DNA of 64,000 nt, taken from contig NZ_CP060714.1 of NCBI RefSeq assembly GCF_014395975.1, forward strand, positions 4,278,001-4,342,000. Reading direction: 5' to 3'. The notes beneath the pieces are model-generated. The model ran no database searches. It worked only from the letters and a program-made list of their open reading frames with translations, and was not told the origin of the DNA. This document shows positions 7,964 to 18,035 of the stretch, one piece after another (the first letter of the stretch is position 1; every line of letters starts with the position of its first letter). Source of the DNA: Diaphorobacter ruginosibacter (lineage in GTDB: Bacteria > Pseudomonadota > Gammaproteobacteria > Burkholderiales > Burkholderiaceae_C). The position numbers and the translations under genes are program-made.

Positions 7964-8016
7964 TGTTCGGTTACCTTTTCAGGGATGAGTGTCAGGAATG
8001 GATGTCGGGGCAGGCA

Positions 8017-8970
8017 TCAAGGGTGCGAATACGACTGCTGGCTGCCTTCGAACTCGGCACTGTCGAATCCGTGCTTGTGAAGCGTCTGCCGGAAGCTCTG
8101 CAGCTTGCGGGCGACGTCGGGACCGAGCTTCTGCGCGAGGCGCACCATGAGGACCTCGAGCACCACCAGATGGGAAAGATAGGTTTCCGTGCCCACGCGC
8201 ATCACCGCATCCTGCGGCACCGCGATTTCGAGCACCAGGTCGGCGAGCTGGGCGAGCGGCGTCTGAGGCTGCGTGAGCGCAATCACCGTGGCACCCTGCG
8301 AGCGCGCGAAGCGCACGGACTCCAGCATGTACGGCATGCGGCCCACGTGCGACACGGCGAACGCCACGTCGCCCTTGCCCAGGTTGCTGGCCGAGATGAG
8401 CTGCTGGTGCGCGTCATAGGTGGCGTTGGAGTTGCGCCCCAGTCGCATCAGGCGGATCTGCAGCTCCGTGGCGATGAAGGTCGAGCCGATGCCGACCGAA
8501 TAGCAGTCGATGCGCTTGGCCTCGGCCAGATGCGAGGCCACCTCGTCGATCACCTGCATGTCGAGGCTGCGGCCCAGGTGCGTGAGGGAGGACGTCGCCG
8601 CATGCACGATCTTGGCGGCCACGTCCTCCGCGGAATCGTCCTTGAGCACGCTGCGGTGCAGGAAGGTTCCCGAGACGGCCAGATCCTGTGCAAGAGCAAC
8701 CATGAACTCGCGCACCGACGCATAGCCGAAGCTGCGGCAGGTGCGCACGATGGTCGGCATGGAAACGCCCGCGTTCTGCGCAATCACCTCCACGGTGGCG
8801 GCCACAGCGGCCTGCGGATCGTTCAGGATGCTGCGCACGACCGCGGCCTGGGCTTCGGGCAGTTGCGCCTGCCGGTCGCGCAGCTGCTGCAGCAGGCTGC
8901 CGGCGGGCGCGGCCGATGTCCCCGGGGTGGTGGACGCGGAGGGTGCGGAGGAGGAATGCTTCTTGGCCAT
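8017..8970 (-). CDS. MurR/RpiR family transcriptional regulator
   Basis: 317 residues. A Ser/Ala-rich N-terminal tail (1-25) precedes the RpiR helix-turn-helix domain (about 26-105, with VEVIAQNAGVSMPTIVRTCRSFGY). A SIS sugar-phosphate-binding domain follows (about 135-290, with SVGIGSTFIATELQIRLMRLG and GDVAFAVSHVGRM). RpiR proteins sense phosphorylated sugars or related acids. It lies inside the operon between the DSD-type gene (19-base gap) and the D-aminoacylase gene (53-base gap). The twin GTAAT-N3-ATTAC sites in the divergent promoter region at 15777-15863 resemble the known HexR motif of this family and are its likely operators. Activator versus repressor role is unknown. Confidence 0.93.
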   Translation of the reverse strand: MAKKHSSSAPSASTTPGTSAAPAGSLLQQLRDRQAQLPEAQAAVVRSILNDPQAAVAATVEVIAQNAGVSMPTIVRTCRSFGYASVREFMVALAQDLAVSGTFLHRSVLKDDSAEDVAAKIVHAATSSLTHLGRSLDMQVIDEVASHLAEAKRIDCYSVGIGSTFIATELQIRLMRLGRNSNATYDAHQQLISASNLGKGDVAFAVSHVGRMPYMLESVRFARSQGATVIALTQPQTPLAQLADLVLEIAVPQDAVMRVGTETYLSHLVVLEVLMVRLAQKLGPDVARKLQSFRQTLHKHGFDSAEFEGSQQSYSHP

Positions 8971-8989
8971 GGCTGTGCCGTGCCTCTTT

Positions 8990-10300
8990 TCAGAAACGCG
9001 TGTGGATGGCGCCCGTCACGCGCCCGTCGTCCTCGACGATCGGCACCCAGCGCCACTTGTCGAACGTGGTGCATGGATGCGATATGCCCAGCTCCACGCG
9101 ATCGCCCACCGCGGGCGCCGTGCCGGCGGGGTCGAAGCTCAGGTAGGCATGCTGGTCGTTCAACGCCGTGATGCTCCAGGCGGCGGGGGCTGACTGCACG
9201 GCCTGTGCGGAGCGCTCGCCGCGGCGCGCGATGCGCAGTGCCACCGGCATCTCGAGGTCGTAGGAGATGTCACGGCGGCCGCAGGTGAGCAGGGCGAGGC
9301 CGGGCTCGGGCACCGACTCCACCATGGACCAGACGCTGAGCGCCGGACGCAGCGAACGGTCGAGCCCTTCGCGCTTCTCGAGCTGGCCCAGAAAACGCGC
9401 GTAGTTGAGGTGGTCGTGCGTGATGTAGCAACCCGCGCGCAGCACGCCGTGCACAGGTCGCGACAGGCCCTGGGTCCGCAACAGGGGGATCACCAGGTCG
9501 AACACGGCCGAGCCGCCGGCGGTCAGCAGGATGTGGTCATCGCCTTGCGACCACAGTGCGCGCGCATCGCAGGCACGCGCCACCTCCACCACGCGGCGCA
9601 CCAGTTCGGTCACGGCGCGCGCGTCATGCTCGCTGTCGCAATTGGCGACGGAGCCTTCGTAGACCTCCACGCCGGCAAGACACACCGCGCTCGATCGGGA
9701 GATCGCCTCGGCCACGGCCAGCGCCTCCTCCAGCGTCCGGCAGCCCGTGCGCTTGCCGGGAATGCCCATCTCCAGCAGCACCTCGAAGCGGCGGGCGCGC
9801 GCGCGGCGAGCCGCCCAGTCCTCGATCAGCGCTACCTGCGCGAGCGAATCGACCAGAAACCAGATCCGCAGGCCGTCGGTCTGCGCGAGCAGTGCATCGA
9901 GCGCATCCAGGTCCGCGTCGCAGACCACCTGGTTGGCGATGATGATGCGGCGCGCACCGGAGCGGATGCCCACGCTCGCCTGGTAGGCGGTCGCAAAGGT
10001 CATGCCCCATGCACCCGTTTCCAGCTGCGCGGCGAACAGTTCGGGCGACATGGTGGTCTTGCCATGCGGAGCGAGCAGCACGCCCTTGCGCTGGGTGTAG
10101 TCGTGCATCCAGGCCAGGTTGTGCTCCAGCGCGGAGCGCTGCAGAACGGCGATGGGAAACGGCAGGTCGTCCGCGAGGATGTTCCAGCCGCGACCGGCGA
10201 TCTCGCTCGCGCGGCAAGGCTCTGCGGTGAACGGAAAGCCCTTGTAGTCGGGGTCCAGCGTCAGCTCGGGGAATGGGGTGTTGGTGGTCATAGGCGTCAT
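8990..10300 (-). CDS. DSD1-type PLP enzyme, putative D-amino-acid deaminase/aldolase
   Basis: 436 residues with an alanine-racemase-like fold-type III PLP barrel. The PHGKTT segment near residue 80 carries the likely PLP lysine, and GIPGKRTGCR and the QGDDHILLTAGGS region follow. The C-terminal DSD1-like domain contains HPCTTFDKW, whose His-x-Cys pair binds zinc in eukaryotic-type D-serine dehydratase and D-threonine aldolase. It therefore probably acts on D-hydroxy amino acids or a related D-amino acid, giving an imine or enamine. The substrate is not proven. The start ATG (10300) overlaps the stop of the upstream ATPase gene as ATGA, so translation is coupled to the transporter. Confidence 0.85.
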   Translation of the reverse strand: MTPMTTNTPFPELTLDPDYKGFPFTAEPCRASEIAGRGWNILADDLPFPIAVLQRSALEHNLAWMHDYTQRKGVLLAPHGKTTMSPELFAAQLETGAWGMTFATAYQASVGIRSGARRIIIANQVVCDADLDALDALLAQTDGLRIWFLVDSLAQVALIEDWAARRARARRFEVLLEMGIPGKRTGCRTLEEALAVAEAISRSSAVCLAGVEVYEGSVANCDSEHDARAVTELVRRVVEVARACDARALWSQGDDHILLTAGGSAVFDLVIPLLRTQGLSRPVHGVLRAGCYITHDHLNYARFLGQLEKREGLDRSLRPALSVWSMVESVPEPGLALLTCGRRDISYDLEMPVALRIARRGERSAQAVQSAPAAWSITALNDQHAYLSFDPAGTAPAVGDRVELGISHPCTTFDKWRWVPIVEDDGRVTGAIHTRF

Positions 10301-11267
10301 TGAGAGTCGTCGCGCCAGCAGGCGGTGAATCGTCCGGGACTCACCTCGCGCAGGCGCATGTCGGCGCGCTCGCAGGCCGCTTCCACACGCGGGCAGCGCG
10401 TGCGGAAAACGCATCCCGAAGGAGGATTCGCGGGACTGGGCAGGTCGCCCTTGAGCAGGGGAATGGTACGACGCTGCGCGGGGTCGGGAATCGGCGCGGC
10501 CTCGAGAAGAGCGCGGGTATAGGGGTGCAGCGGCCTCGCATAGATCGCCTCCGTGGGGCCCACCTCCATCACCCGGCCCAGGTAGAGCACCACGACGCGG
10601 TCGCACAGATACTCCACCACGTCGAGGTCGTGGGAGATGAACAGCAGCGTGAGCCCCAGCTCCTGCTTCAGGGTGCCCAGCAGATTGACCACCTGGGCCT
10701 GGATCGACACATCCAGCGCCGACAGCGGTTCGTCCGCCACGATGAAACGGGGTTGCACTGCCAGGGCGCGTGCAATGCCGATGCGCTGGCGCTGCCCGCC
10801 CGAGAATTCGTGCGCAAAGCGGTCGGCATGCTCGGGCCTGAGGCCCACCTGCTGCAGCAGCTCGTGGATGCGCGGCGTCCGCGCCGCGCCGCGTGCAAGG
10901 CCGTGCGTGTCGAGCGCCTCGGCGATCACGTCGCGGATGCGCATGCGCGGGTTCAGGCTGGCATAGGGGTCCTGGAAGATGATCTGGATCTGCGAACGCA
11001 GCGGCCGGTAGGCCGACGCGCTCAGCGCCGCGAGGTCCTTCTCGGCCCCGTTTGCGCGATAGATCATCTGCCCGCCGGTCGGATCGATCAGGCGCGTGAG
11101 CAGGCGCCCGATGGTGCTCTTGCCGGAGCCGGACTCTCCCACGAGCCCCAGCGTCTCGCCTTCGTTCACACAGAAGTTCACGTCATCAACGGCTCGCACC
11201 GGATGGCTGCCGCTGCCGAAGTACTTGCGCAGTCCGCGCACTTCCAGGAGCTGGTTGGCGCTCGTCG

Positions 11268-11271
<4 letters not shown>
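10297..11271 (-). CDS. Peptide ABC transporter ATP-binding protein, DppF type
   Basis: 324 residues. Walker A GESGSGKST, Q-loop FQDPYASLNP, signature FSGGQRQRIGIARAL, Walker B FIVADEPLSALD and switch His ISHDL are all intact. The C-terminal oligopeptide/dipeptide domain contains CVFRTRCP and further cysteines (about 290-315) typical of Dpp/Opp ATPases. It pairs with the DppD-type ATPase encoded upstream to drive import through the DppB/DppC permeases. The start at 11271 overlaps the dppD-type stop as ATGA. An upstream in-frame ATG near 11301 would add ten residues and is less likely. Confidence 0.93.
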
Positions 11272-12328
<1,057 letters not shown>

Positions 12329-12332
<4 letters not shown>

Positions 12333-13174
12333 GCCGTCTTCCTCAGTTTCGGATCCATCAGGTCGCGCACGCCATCACCCAGCAGCTGCAGCGACAGCGC
12401 CGTGAACACGATGGCAAGACCCGGATAGAGAATCGTCCAGAACGCCTTGTCGGCCGATTCGAGGCTGCCGGCGATCATGGTTCCCCAGGTGGGAATGTCG
12501 GGAGGCACGCCGACGCCCAGGAAGGACAGCCCTGCCTCGGCGAGGATCGCATAGGCAAAGATGAAGGTGACCTGCACCAGCACCGGCGACATCAGGTTGG
12601 GAAGGATATGGCGCCACAGAATGCGGGGCGTGCGCACGCCGATGGCACGCGCCGCATCGACGAACAGCAGCTCGCGCAGCACCAGCGTGTTGGCGCGCAC
12701 GATGCGCGCCACGCGCGGCGTATAGACGATGACGAGTGCCAGGATCACGTTCCAGAGCGAAGCGCCCAGGATGGACACCAGTGCGATGCCGAGCAGGATG
12801 TCGGGAAAGGACATCATCGCGTCAACGCAGCGCATGATCGCGGCATCCAGGCGCGGAAAGAATCCCGCCAGCATGCCCAGCAATGTGCCCAGCACCACGG
12901 CGCCAGCCGCGGTGAAGAAACCGATCATCAGCGAATAACGCGCGCCGTGCACGATGCGCAGCATCACGTCGCGGCCCAGTTCGTCGGTGCCGGCCCAATG
13001 CTCCGCCGACGGCGCATTCAGGCGCTTGCCGATGGCGATGGCCGTCGGGTCGGCACTGGAGACCCAGGGGAACACCACCGCGACGATCACCACCAGCAGC
13101 AGCAACAGCGCCGACACCAGCACGACCTTGCGCGCGAACAGCTGGCGGAGCAGCTTTTTCCAGCTCTGCAGCAT
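12329..13174 (-). CDS. Peptide ABC transporter permease, DppC type
   Basis: 281 residues with a first membrane helix at about 18-40 and the binding-protein-dependent permease core of five further helices (about 85-275). The EAA coupling loop includes AARAIGVRTPRILWRHILPN. HWAGTDELGRDVMLRIVHGARYS before the core is the usual DppC/OppC N-domain. Two starts compete: GTG at 13177 and ATG at 13174. GGAGA is spaced seven bases from the ATG, so the ATG, which overlaps the upstream TGA as TGATG, is preferred. It pairs with DppB in the inner membrane. Confidence 0.93.
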
Positions 13175-14124
13175 CACTTCTTCTCCAGGCGGATGCGCGG
13201 ATCGACCAGCGTGTAGAGCAGGTCGATGGCGAGATTGATGAAGACATAGACCGCCGCAATCATCAGCAGCGTTCCCTGGATGACCGGGTAGTCGCGGCGC
13301 AGCACGCCGCGCACGACCAGATTGCCGACGCCCGGCAGGTTGAAGACGGTTTCGGTGACCACCGTGCCACCGATCATCAGTGCCAGCGTGAGACCCAGCA
13401 CCGTGATGATGGGCACGAGCGCGTTGCGCAGCACATGCTTGATCATCACCACCCGTTCGGGCAGGCCCTTGGCGCGCGCGGTGCGCACGTAATCCTCGCC
13501 CAGGATGTCAAGCAGCGATGCGCGCGTGAAGCGGATGATGAGCGCGGAATTGAGTACGCCCAGCACGATGGCGGGCAGCAGCAGGTGCTGCACGCGCTGG
13601 CCGAACGTCGAGTCCGGATCGCCGTAGCCCGATGCGGGGAACCAGCCCAGCTGCACGGCGAACACCTGGATCAGGATGAGGCCGAACCAGAAGCTCGGGA
13701 TGCTGGCGCCGAGCATGGCGATGGTGGACAGCACCTGGTCGGCGGGGCTGCCGCGCCAGATGGCGGCCACCATCCCGCAGGGCACGCCGATCAGCGCCGC
13801 GATCAGCACCGCCATCAGGGCGAGCGTGAGCGTGGGTTCGAGCCGCTCGGCAATCGCCTGGCTGACGGGCTGCTGGAGGAAGAGCGACTGGCCCAGATTG
13901 CCTTTCAGCAGCTCGCCGACCCACAGGGCGAACTGTGTCGGCAGTGGCTTGTCCAGGCCGTATTGCTCGCGCGCCTGGGCAATGTCCTGCGCCGTGGCCT
14001 GGTCGCCCAGCAGCAGCGCCACCGGATCGCCCGACGCCATGCGCGTGAGGGCGAACACGAACACGGCCACCAGTGCAAGCACCACCGCCGCTCCCAGCAA
14101 TCGGTTCAGTAGAAATCTGAACAT
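13174..14124 (-). CDS. Peptide ABC transporter permease, DppB type
   Basis: 316 residues with six predicted membrane helices. The N-terminal helix (about 9-30) leads into RMASGDPVALLLG. The EAA loop contains VRTARAKGLPERVVMIKHVLRNALVPI, and the end is INLAIDLLYTLVDPRIRL, all standard for DppB/OppB. It forms the channel with the DppC-type protein for peptides delivered by the substrate-binding protein encoded just upstream. Whether the cargo is an N-acylated D-amino acid, a D-peptide or an ordinary peptide cannot be read from the sequence; the neighbours favour the first two. Confidence 0.93.
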   Translation of the reverse strand: MFRFLLNRLLGAAVVLALVAVFVFALTRMASGDPVALLLGDQATAQDIAQAREQYGLDKPLPTQFALWVGELLKGNLGQSLFLQQPVSQAIAERLEPTLTLALMAVLIAALIGVPCGMVAAIWRGSPADQVLSTIAMLGASIPSFWFGLILIQVFAVQLGWFPASGYGDPDSTFGQRVQHLLLPAIVLGVLNSALIIRFTRASLLDILGEDYVRTARAKGLPERVVMIKHVLRNALVPIITVLGLTLALMIGGTVVTETVFNLPGVGNLVVRGVLRRDYPVIQGTLLMIAAVYVFINLAIDLLYTLVDPRIRLEKK

Positions 14125-14166
14125 GGTCTATCTTCCTTGGTCGGATCGACGTGAATCGGCCGCACC

Positions 14167-15762
14167 TTACTTGGCGAGGCTGGTGTTCCAGAAATACGGC
14201 CAGAACGCAGGCTGGTATCCCTGCAGCTTGGGCGCTCGCGCGGAGACGCTGTTGAACTTGCCGACCTCGACGAACGGCACTTCCTCATAGATGAGCTGCT
14301 GCACGCTGCCCCACATGGCGGCGCGCTTTTGCGGATTCACCTCGCCATTGAACGCGGCCAGCGCCTTTTTCTTGGTCTCTGTCTCCCAGCCGCCCGGCGC
14401 GCCGTCGCCCATCTGCGGAGGCGTGAGCATGGGCTCCGGGAAGAAGCCCGAGTGCGTGAAGTACACATCCCACAGCTTGGCGTCATTGCGGCGCTGCACC
14501 AGCGTGGCCCAGTCCACCACCTGCAACTCAGTCTTGAAGCCGGCCTTCTTCAACTGCTCGGCGTAGACCAGCGCCATGTTGTAGTGGAACTCGTACTGGC
14601 GGCTCGCCATGATGCGGATCGGCTCGCCCTTGTAGCCCGCCTTGGCCGCCTGGTCCTTGGCCAGTTGCGGATTGCGCTGGTTGTAGAACTTGGCGCCCGC
14701 CTCGGAGAAGAACGGCGTGCCCTTGGGGAAGAAGTTGGGCTCAGGCGTGAACAGGCGTGCATCGCCGAAGCCGGCGGCCATCAGCTCGCCCTCGCCCATC
14801 GCGGTGTGGGCAGCCTGGCGCAGCGCCTGGCTGGCCAGCACGCCTTCCTTGGTGTTGAAGACGATATAGGGAAATCCGAAGTTCTTGGTGACGATGGGCA
14901 CCACCGCATTGCCCGCCTTCTCCAAGCGGCCGAGCGACTCGACGGGCAGCAGGTCGGAGTAATGGAACTGCCCCGACATGGCGCCTTCGACGCGCGTGTT
15001 GGCATTGGGCACGGGCACGAAGCGCAGTTCGTCCACCAGCGCCTCGCGCTTGCCGGCGTAGCCGCTGGCCGGTTCGCTGCGTGCGCTGTAGCCTTCGTAC
15101 TTCGTGAGCACCGTGAACTGGTCCGGACGGCGCTCCTTGAACTTGAAAGGCCCCGTGCCGATGAACTGCTTGAGCTGGGGTGCCAGCACCTCCTTGGGCA
15201 TGATGGCCGCCATGCCGGTGGGCGCGGCCAGCACTGCGAGCAGCGGTGCATAAGGCGTCTTGAGCTTGATCTCGATCGCGTGCGGACCCTTGGCGGTGAG
15301 CGAATCGACCTCCTTGGCCACCGACTTGCCGCGTGCCGAGACTTCCATCCAGCGCTGCAGCGAGGCCACCACGTCGGACGAGTCCATGTCCTTGCCATTG
15401 TGGAACTTCACGCCCTTGCGCAACGGGATCGAGTAGGTCAGGCCATCCTTGGAGAGCGTGGGCATGGCCTCGGCCAACATCGGCGCAATCGCCCATTTGC
15501 CATCGAAGGTGTAGAGCGGCTCAAATATGTGCTGCGCGATGGTGCCGACCAGGTCTGCGGTGGACATCACCGGATCCAGGCCCTGCGGCTCGCCGATCAT
15601 CGCCAGGTTCAGTGCACCACCCGACGGCGCGGCGAACGCCATGGTGGACGAGCCCATCGCCACCATCGCAGCAGCGGCTGCGGCAAGGCCCATGGCGCCT
15701 CGGCGTCCCAGGGAAAGCACCTGCGTGAGTTTCGGCGTGTCGATTGCAGAACGGGATTGCAT
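14167..15762 (-). CDS. Peptide ABC transporter substrate-binding protein (SBP_bac_5)
   Basis: 531 residues. A long basic N-region (GRRGAMGL) and hydrophobic stretch end in AFA-AP, a Sec or possibly Tat-compatible signal peptide cleaved near 45. The mature protein is a family 5 solute-binding protein, with GEPQGLDPVMST and YSIPLRKGVKFHNGKDMDSSDVVASLQRW typical of DppA-like receptors. It captures the ligand in the periplasm for the DppBCDF-type importer. First gene of the minus-strand operon. The start at 15762 follows GGAGACCCT. The longer frame to 15867 runs through the control region and its operators and is rejected. Confidence 0.92.
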   Translation of the reverse strand: MQSRSAIDTPKLTQVLSLGRRGAMGLAAAAAAMVAMGSSTMAFAAPSGGALNLAMIGEPQGLDPVMSTADLVGTIAQHIFEPLYTFDGKWAIAPMLAEAMPTLSKDGLTYSIPLRKGVKFHNGKDMDSSDVVASLQRWMEVSARGKSVAKEVDSLTAKGPHAIEIKLKTPYAPLLAVLAAPTGMAAIMPKEVLAPQLKQFIGTGPFKFKERRPDQFTVLTKYEGYSARSEPASGYAGKREALVDELRFVPVPNANTRVEGAMSGQFHYSDLLPVESLGRLEKAGNAVVPIVTKNFGFPYIVFNTKEGVLASQALRQAAHTAMGEGELMAAGFGDARLFTPEPNFFPKGTPFFSEAGAKFYNQRNPQLAKDQAAKAGYKGEPIRIMASRQYEFHYNMALVYAEQLKKAGFKTELQVVDWATLVQRRNDAKLWDVYFTHSGFFPEPMLTPPQMGDGAPGGWETETKKKALAAFNGEVNPQKRAAMWGSVQQLIYEEVPFVEVGKFNSVSARAPKLQGYQPAFWPYFWNTSLAK

Positions 15763-15776
15763 AGGGTCTCCGATGA

Positions 15777-15789
15777 GTAATAAAATTAC
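15777..15789. promoter_or_regulatory. Operator 1, GTAAT-N3-ATTAC (candidate RpiR site)
   Basis: A perfect inverted repeat GTAAT-AAA-ATTAC, 15 bases upstream of the substrate-binding-protein start. It matches the layout of the known HexR (RpiR family) site TGTAAT-N3-ATTACA. An identical-arm copy lies at 15851-15863. Confidence 0.7.
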
Positions 15790-15804
15790 AGAAACGAACT
15801 GTAT

Positions 15805-15825
15805 TTCACGATGAACATTCGTGAA
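15805..15825. promoter_or_regulatory. Inverted repeat TTCACGA-N7-TCGTGAA between the twin operators
   Basis: Perfect seven-base arms at 15805-15811 and 15819-15825, centred at 15815 between the two GTAAT-N3-ATTAC sites. It does not match the RpiR motif, so it may bind a second regulator or form part of the promoter. Function unknown. Confidence 0.45.
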
Positions 15826-15850
15826 TATGGGGTTTTCCTCTATATTTTGA

Positions 15851-15863
15851 GTAATAACATTAC
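15851..15863. promoter_or_regulatory. Operator 2, GTAAT-N3-ATTAC (candidate RpiR site)
   Basis: GTAAT-AAC-ATTAC, 13 bases upstream of the ridA start. Its centre is 74 bases from that of operator 1, almost exactly seven helical turns, so two bound dimers would face the same side of the DNA. TATATT at 15841-15846 is a possible -10 for ridA, without a clear -35. Confidence 0.7.
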
Positions 15864-15876
15864 ACAAGGTGGATCC

Positions 15877-16269
15877 ATGTCAAAAGTCGAACTGCTCGGT
15901 CAATCGCCCCAGACCTCCGACGGCCAGCCACGCCCGCTCTCGCCCGCCACGCGCTGCGGCGACTTCGTGTTCGTGTCGGGCCAGGTGCCCTTCAACGATG
16001 CCGGCGAAGTCGTCATCGGGGGCATCGAGGCACAGACGCGCCAGGTGTTCAAGCGCCTTGAGGCCGCGCTCGCACTGGCCGACTGCACGCTGCAGGACGT
16101 GGCCAAGGTCAGCGTGTGGCTGGACGACGCGCGCGACTTCGCGGCCTTCAACCGGGTCTACATGGAGTGCTTCGGCGGCCACGCGCCGGCACGCTCGACC
16201 GTGGTGTCCCAGCTCACCATCGACGCCAAGGTGGAGATGGACGTGACGGCCTACAAGCCGCGCGGCTGA
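15877..16269 (+). CDS. ridA: RidA family reactive imine/enamine deaminase
   Basis: 130 residues, the family length. Typical features are the FVFVSGQVPFND strand, EAQTRQVFKRLEAAL, the conserved Arg in GGHAPARSTV that binds the substrate carboxylate, and a VEMDVTAY end. RidA proteins form trimers in the cytoplasm and hydrolyse the 2-imino or 2-amino-acrylate intermediates released by PLP amino-acid dehydratases. That fits exactly with the divergent DSD-type enzyme gene. The start at 15877 has AAGGTGGATCC upstream. A longer in-frame ATG at 15811 would run through the operators and is rejected. Confidence 0.93.
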   Translation: MSKVELLGQSPQTSDGQPRPLSPATRCGDFVFVSGQVPFNDAGEVVIGGIEAQTRQVFKRLEAALALADCTLQDVAKVSVWLDDARDFAAFNRVYMECFGGHAPARSTVVSQLTIDAKVEMDVTAYKPRG

Positions 16270-16357
16270 TCACCCACGCCACCCGCCAGCGGGATGCCTT
16301 CATCCCGGGGCGGCGGCCCCGCCACGAAAAACAGATTCAACAACGGAGACAAACCGC

Positions 16358-17320
16358 ATGAGCACGATGAGCGCCAGCATTGGCAGCAGCACCCCGGCAT
16401 TCGACCTCGTCACGCTGGGCGAGGCCATGATCGAGTTCAACCAGACGCGCGCGGGCGAGCGCCAGTTCCTGCAGGGCTTCGGCGGCGACACCAGCAATGC
16501 CGCCATCGCGGCTGCGCGGGCCGGAGCGACATGCGCCTATCTCACCCGCCTCGGCACGGATCCGTTCGGCGACGAGCTGATGGCGCTGTGGCATGCGGAA
16601 GGCGTCGACACGTCGGGCATCCAGCGTGACGCCCGCCACCCCACCGGGGTCTATTTCGTCACCCACGGGGAATCCGGCCACCAGTTCAGCTACCTGCGCT
16701 CGAACTCCGCTGCCAGCCGCATGGCGCCGCAATGGCTGGAGCAAGCTCCAACGCGGGACATCCTGCAATCCACCCGCATGCTGCTGGTGTCGGGTATCTC
16801 CTTGGCAATATCCGCGAGCGCCTGCGATACCGTTTTCGCGGCCATGACGGTGGCCCGGGCAGCCGGTGCGCAGGTCGCGCTCGACTCCAACCTGCGCCTC
16901 AAGCTCTGGCCCCTGGAGCGCGCACGCGCCTGCATCACGCATGCGGTATCGCTGTGCGACATCTTCCTGCCCAGCCTCGACGACATGACGGTGCTGACCG
17001 GCCTGCAGGAGCCGGGCGAGATCATCGACTGGAGCCACCGGCATGGCGCGGGCACCGTGGTGCTCAAGCTCGGAGACAAGGGCGCACTGGTCAGCGTGAA
17101 CGGCGCGCGCATCGCCGTTCCCGTATTCAAGGCAAATGCCGTGGACGCCACGGGCGCAGGCGACTGCTTCTGCGGCAACCTGCTCGCGCGCATTGCCGCG
17201 GGCGACGATGTGGCCGCCGCCGCACGCTACGCAAACGCTGCGGCGTCGATCGCGGTGGAGGGCTTCGGCGCGGTGGCGCCCCTGCCTCGTCCCGAGCAGG
17301 TGACATTGCGGATGGGGTGA
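16358..17320 (+). CDS. PfkB family sugar kinase, 2-keto-3-deoxygluconate-kinase-like
   Basis: 320 residues. The N-terminal FDLVTLGEAMIEF and GFGGDTSNAAIAAARAG form the PfkB signature 1 region. VALDSNLRLKLW is typical of KDG-kinase-like members, and DATGAGDCFCGNLLARIAAG carries the catalytic Asp of signature 2. It should phosphorylate a sugar or sugar acid with ATP. The gene follows ridA by 88 bases and shares the RpiR-type control region with the D-amino-acid transporter operon, although no other sugar gene is present. That mismatch leaves the substrate open. The start at 16358 has CGGAG upstream. Confidence 0.9.
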   Translation: MSTMSASIGSSTPAFDLVTLGEAMIEFNQTRAGERQFLQGFGGDTSNAAIAAARAGATCAYLTRLGTDPFGDELMALWHAEGVDTSGIQRDARHPTGVYFVTHGESGHQFSYLRSNSAASRMAPQWLEQAPTRDILQSTRMLLVSGISLAISASACDTVFAAMTVARAAGAQVALDSNLRLKLWPLERARACITHAVSLCDIFLPSLDDMTVLTGLQEPGEIIDWSHRHGAGTVVLKLGDKGALVSVNGARIAVPVFKANAVDATGAGDCFCGNLLARIAAGDDVAAAARYANAAASIAVEGFGAVAPLPRPEQVTLRMG

Positions 17321-17393
17321 GCGGGCCCCGACCCGAGGAGCGCCCTCGCCAGGACATGCTGCACCGGGAAGCAAGAGAAGAGGCCCCGCCCCG

Positions 17394-17936
17394 TCAGCCT
17401 CGGTTTCCGCCGCTGGCCCCAAGCCCCAGCAGCAGGTCCAGCAAGTCATCGCGGCCATGTTCGAACCAGTTCCCCTGCCGGTCCTGCTGCCGATGAAACC
17501 AGCGGACATCAAAGCGCGGCGCATTCCACTCGAGCAGGCGTCGATACCAGACGTCGAGATACAGGGAGAACGAAGCCACGAACGCATCCTCATCCCGTTC
17601 GGGCCGAGCGGAGAACTCGCCAGAGCCTGACAGCAGCCGATCCACCACGTCGGCGACCTCTTCGCGGCTCAACCTGCGCTCCAGCTTCGGCGGGTCGGGC
17701 ATGGCAATGCGAAACGCCAGTACTTCGGCACCCTCCTCTTCCCACCATTCGTACAGATGGAAGGCGCTGAGGTCCTTGCCGGTCAGCCCCTGCAGGCGCT
17801 CCTCGAGGGCGCGGTATGCCTCAAGCGATTCGTCTCCGGCTTCATCGACAAGCACCGCATAGTCGAGCACCGCCTGCAGCACCGTGGGATACAACTCCCT
17901 CGCGACGCCCCAACGTGGAAGCAAAAGAGGATTCAT
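17394..17936 (-). CDS. Hypothetical protein, acidic, 180 residues
   Basis: A continuous frame with the codon use of its neighbours. The protein is acidic and rich in Glu, Asp, Leu and Arg, with no signal peptide or membrane segment and several Trp/Tyr (for example HLYEWWEEEGAEVLAF and LYLDVWYRRLLEWNAP), suggesting a compact cytoplasmic alpha/beta protein. I do not recognise a family and no catalytic motif is evident. It lies convergent to the kinase gene and 99 bases beyond the ffh stop on the same strand. The start at 17936 lacks a good ribosome site; translation from it is assumed. Confidence 0.6.
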   Translation of the reverse strand: MNPLLLPRWGVARELYPTVLQAVLDYAVLVDEAGDESLEAYRALEERLQGLTGKDLSAFHLYEWWEEEGAEVLAFRIAMPDPPKLERRLSREEVADVVDRLLSGSGEFSARPERDEDAFVASFSLYLDVWYRRLLEWNAPRFDVRWFHRQQDRQGNWFEHGRDDLLDLLLGLGASGGNRG

Positions 17937-18035
17937 GCCTGTTCAAACGAAAAAGCCGCACAACCCGGCGAGCTTCGCTGGATTGCACGGCGTTGTTGGC
18001 GGTAGGGTCGATGGTGAGCGCGGGTTCCGGGCGTC

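Noticed and set aside
13174..13177. GTG start at 13177 for the DppC-type permease
   Set aside because: The GGAGA site is only four bases away from the GTG but seven from the ATG at 13174.
15811..15876. N-terminal extension of RidA from ATG 15811
   Set aside because: It would translate through the inverted repeat and operator 2, the added residues do not match the family, and the ATG at 15877 has a good ribosome site.
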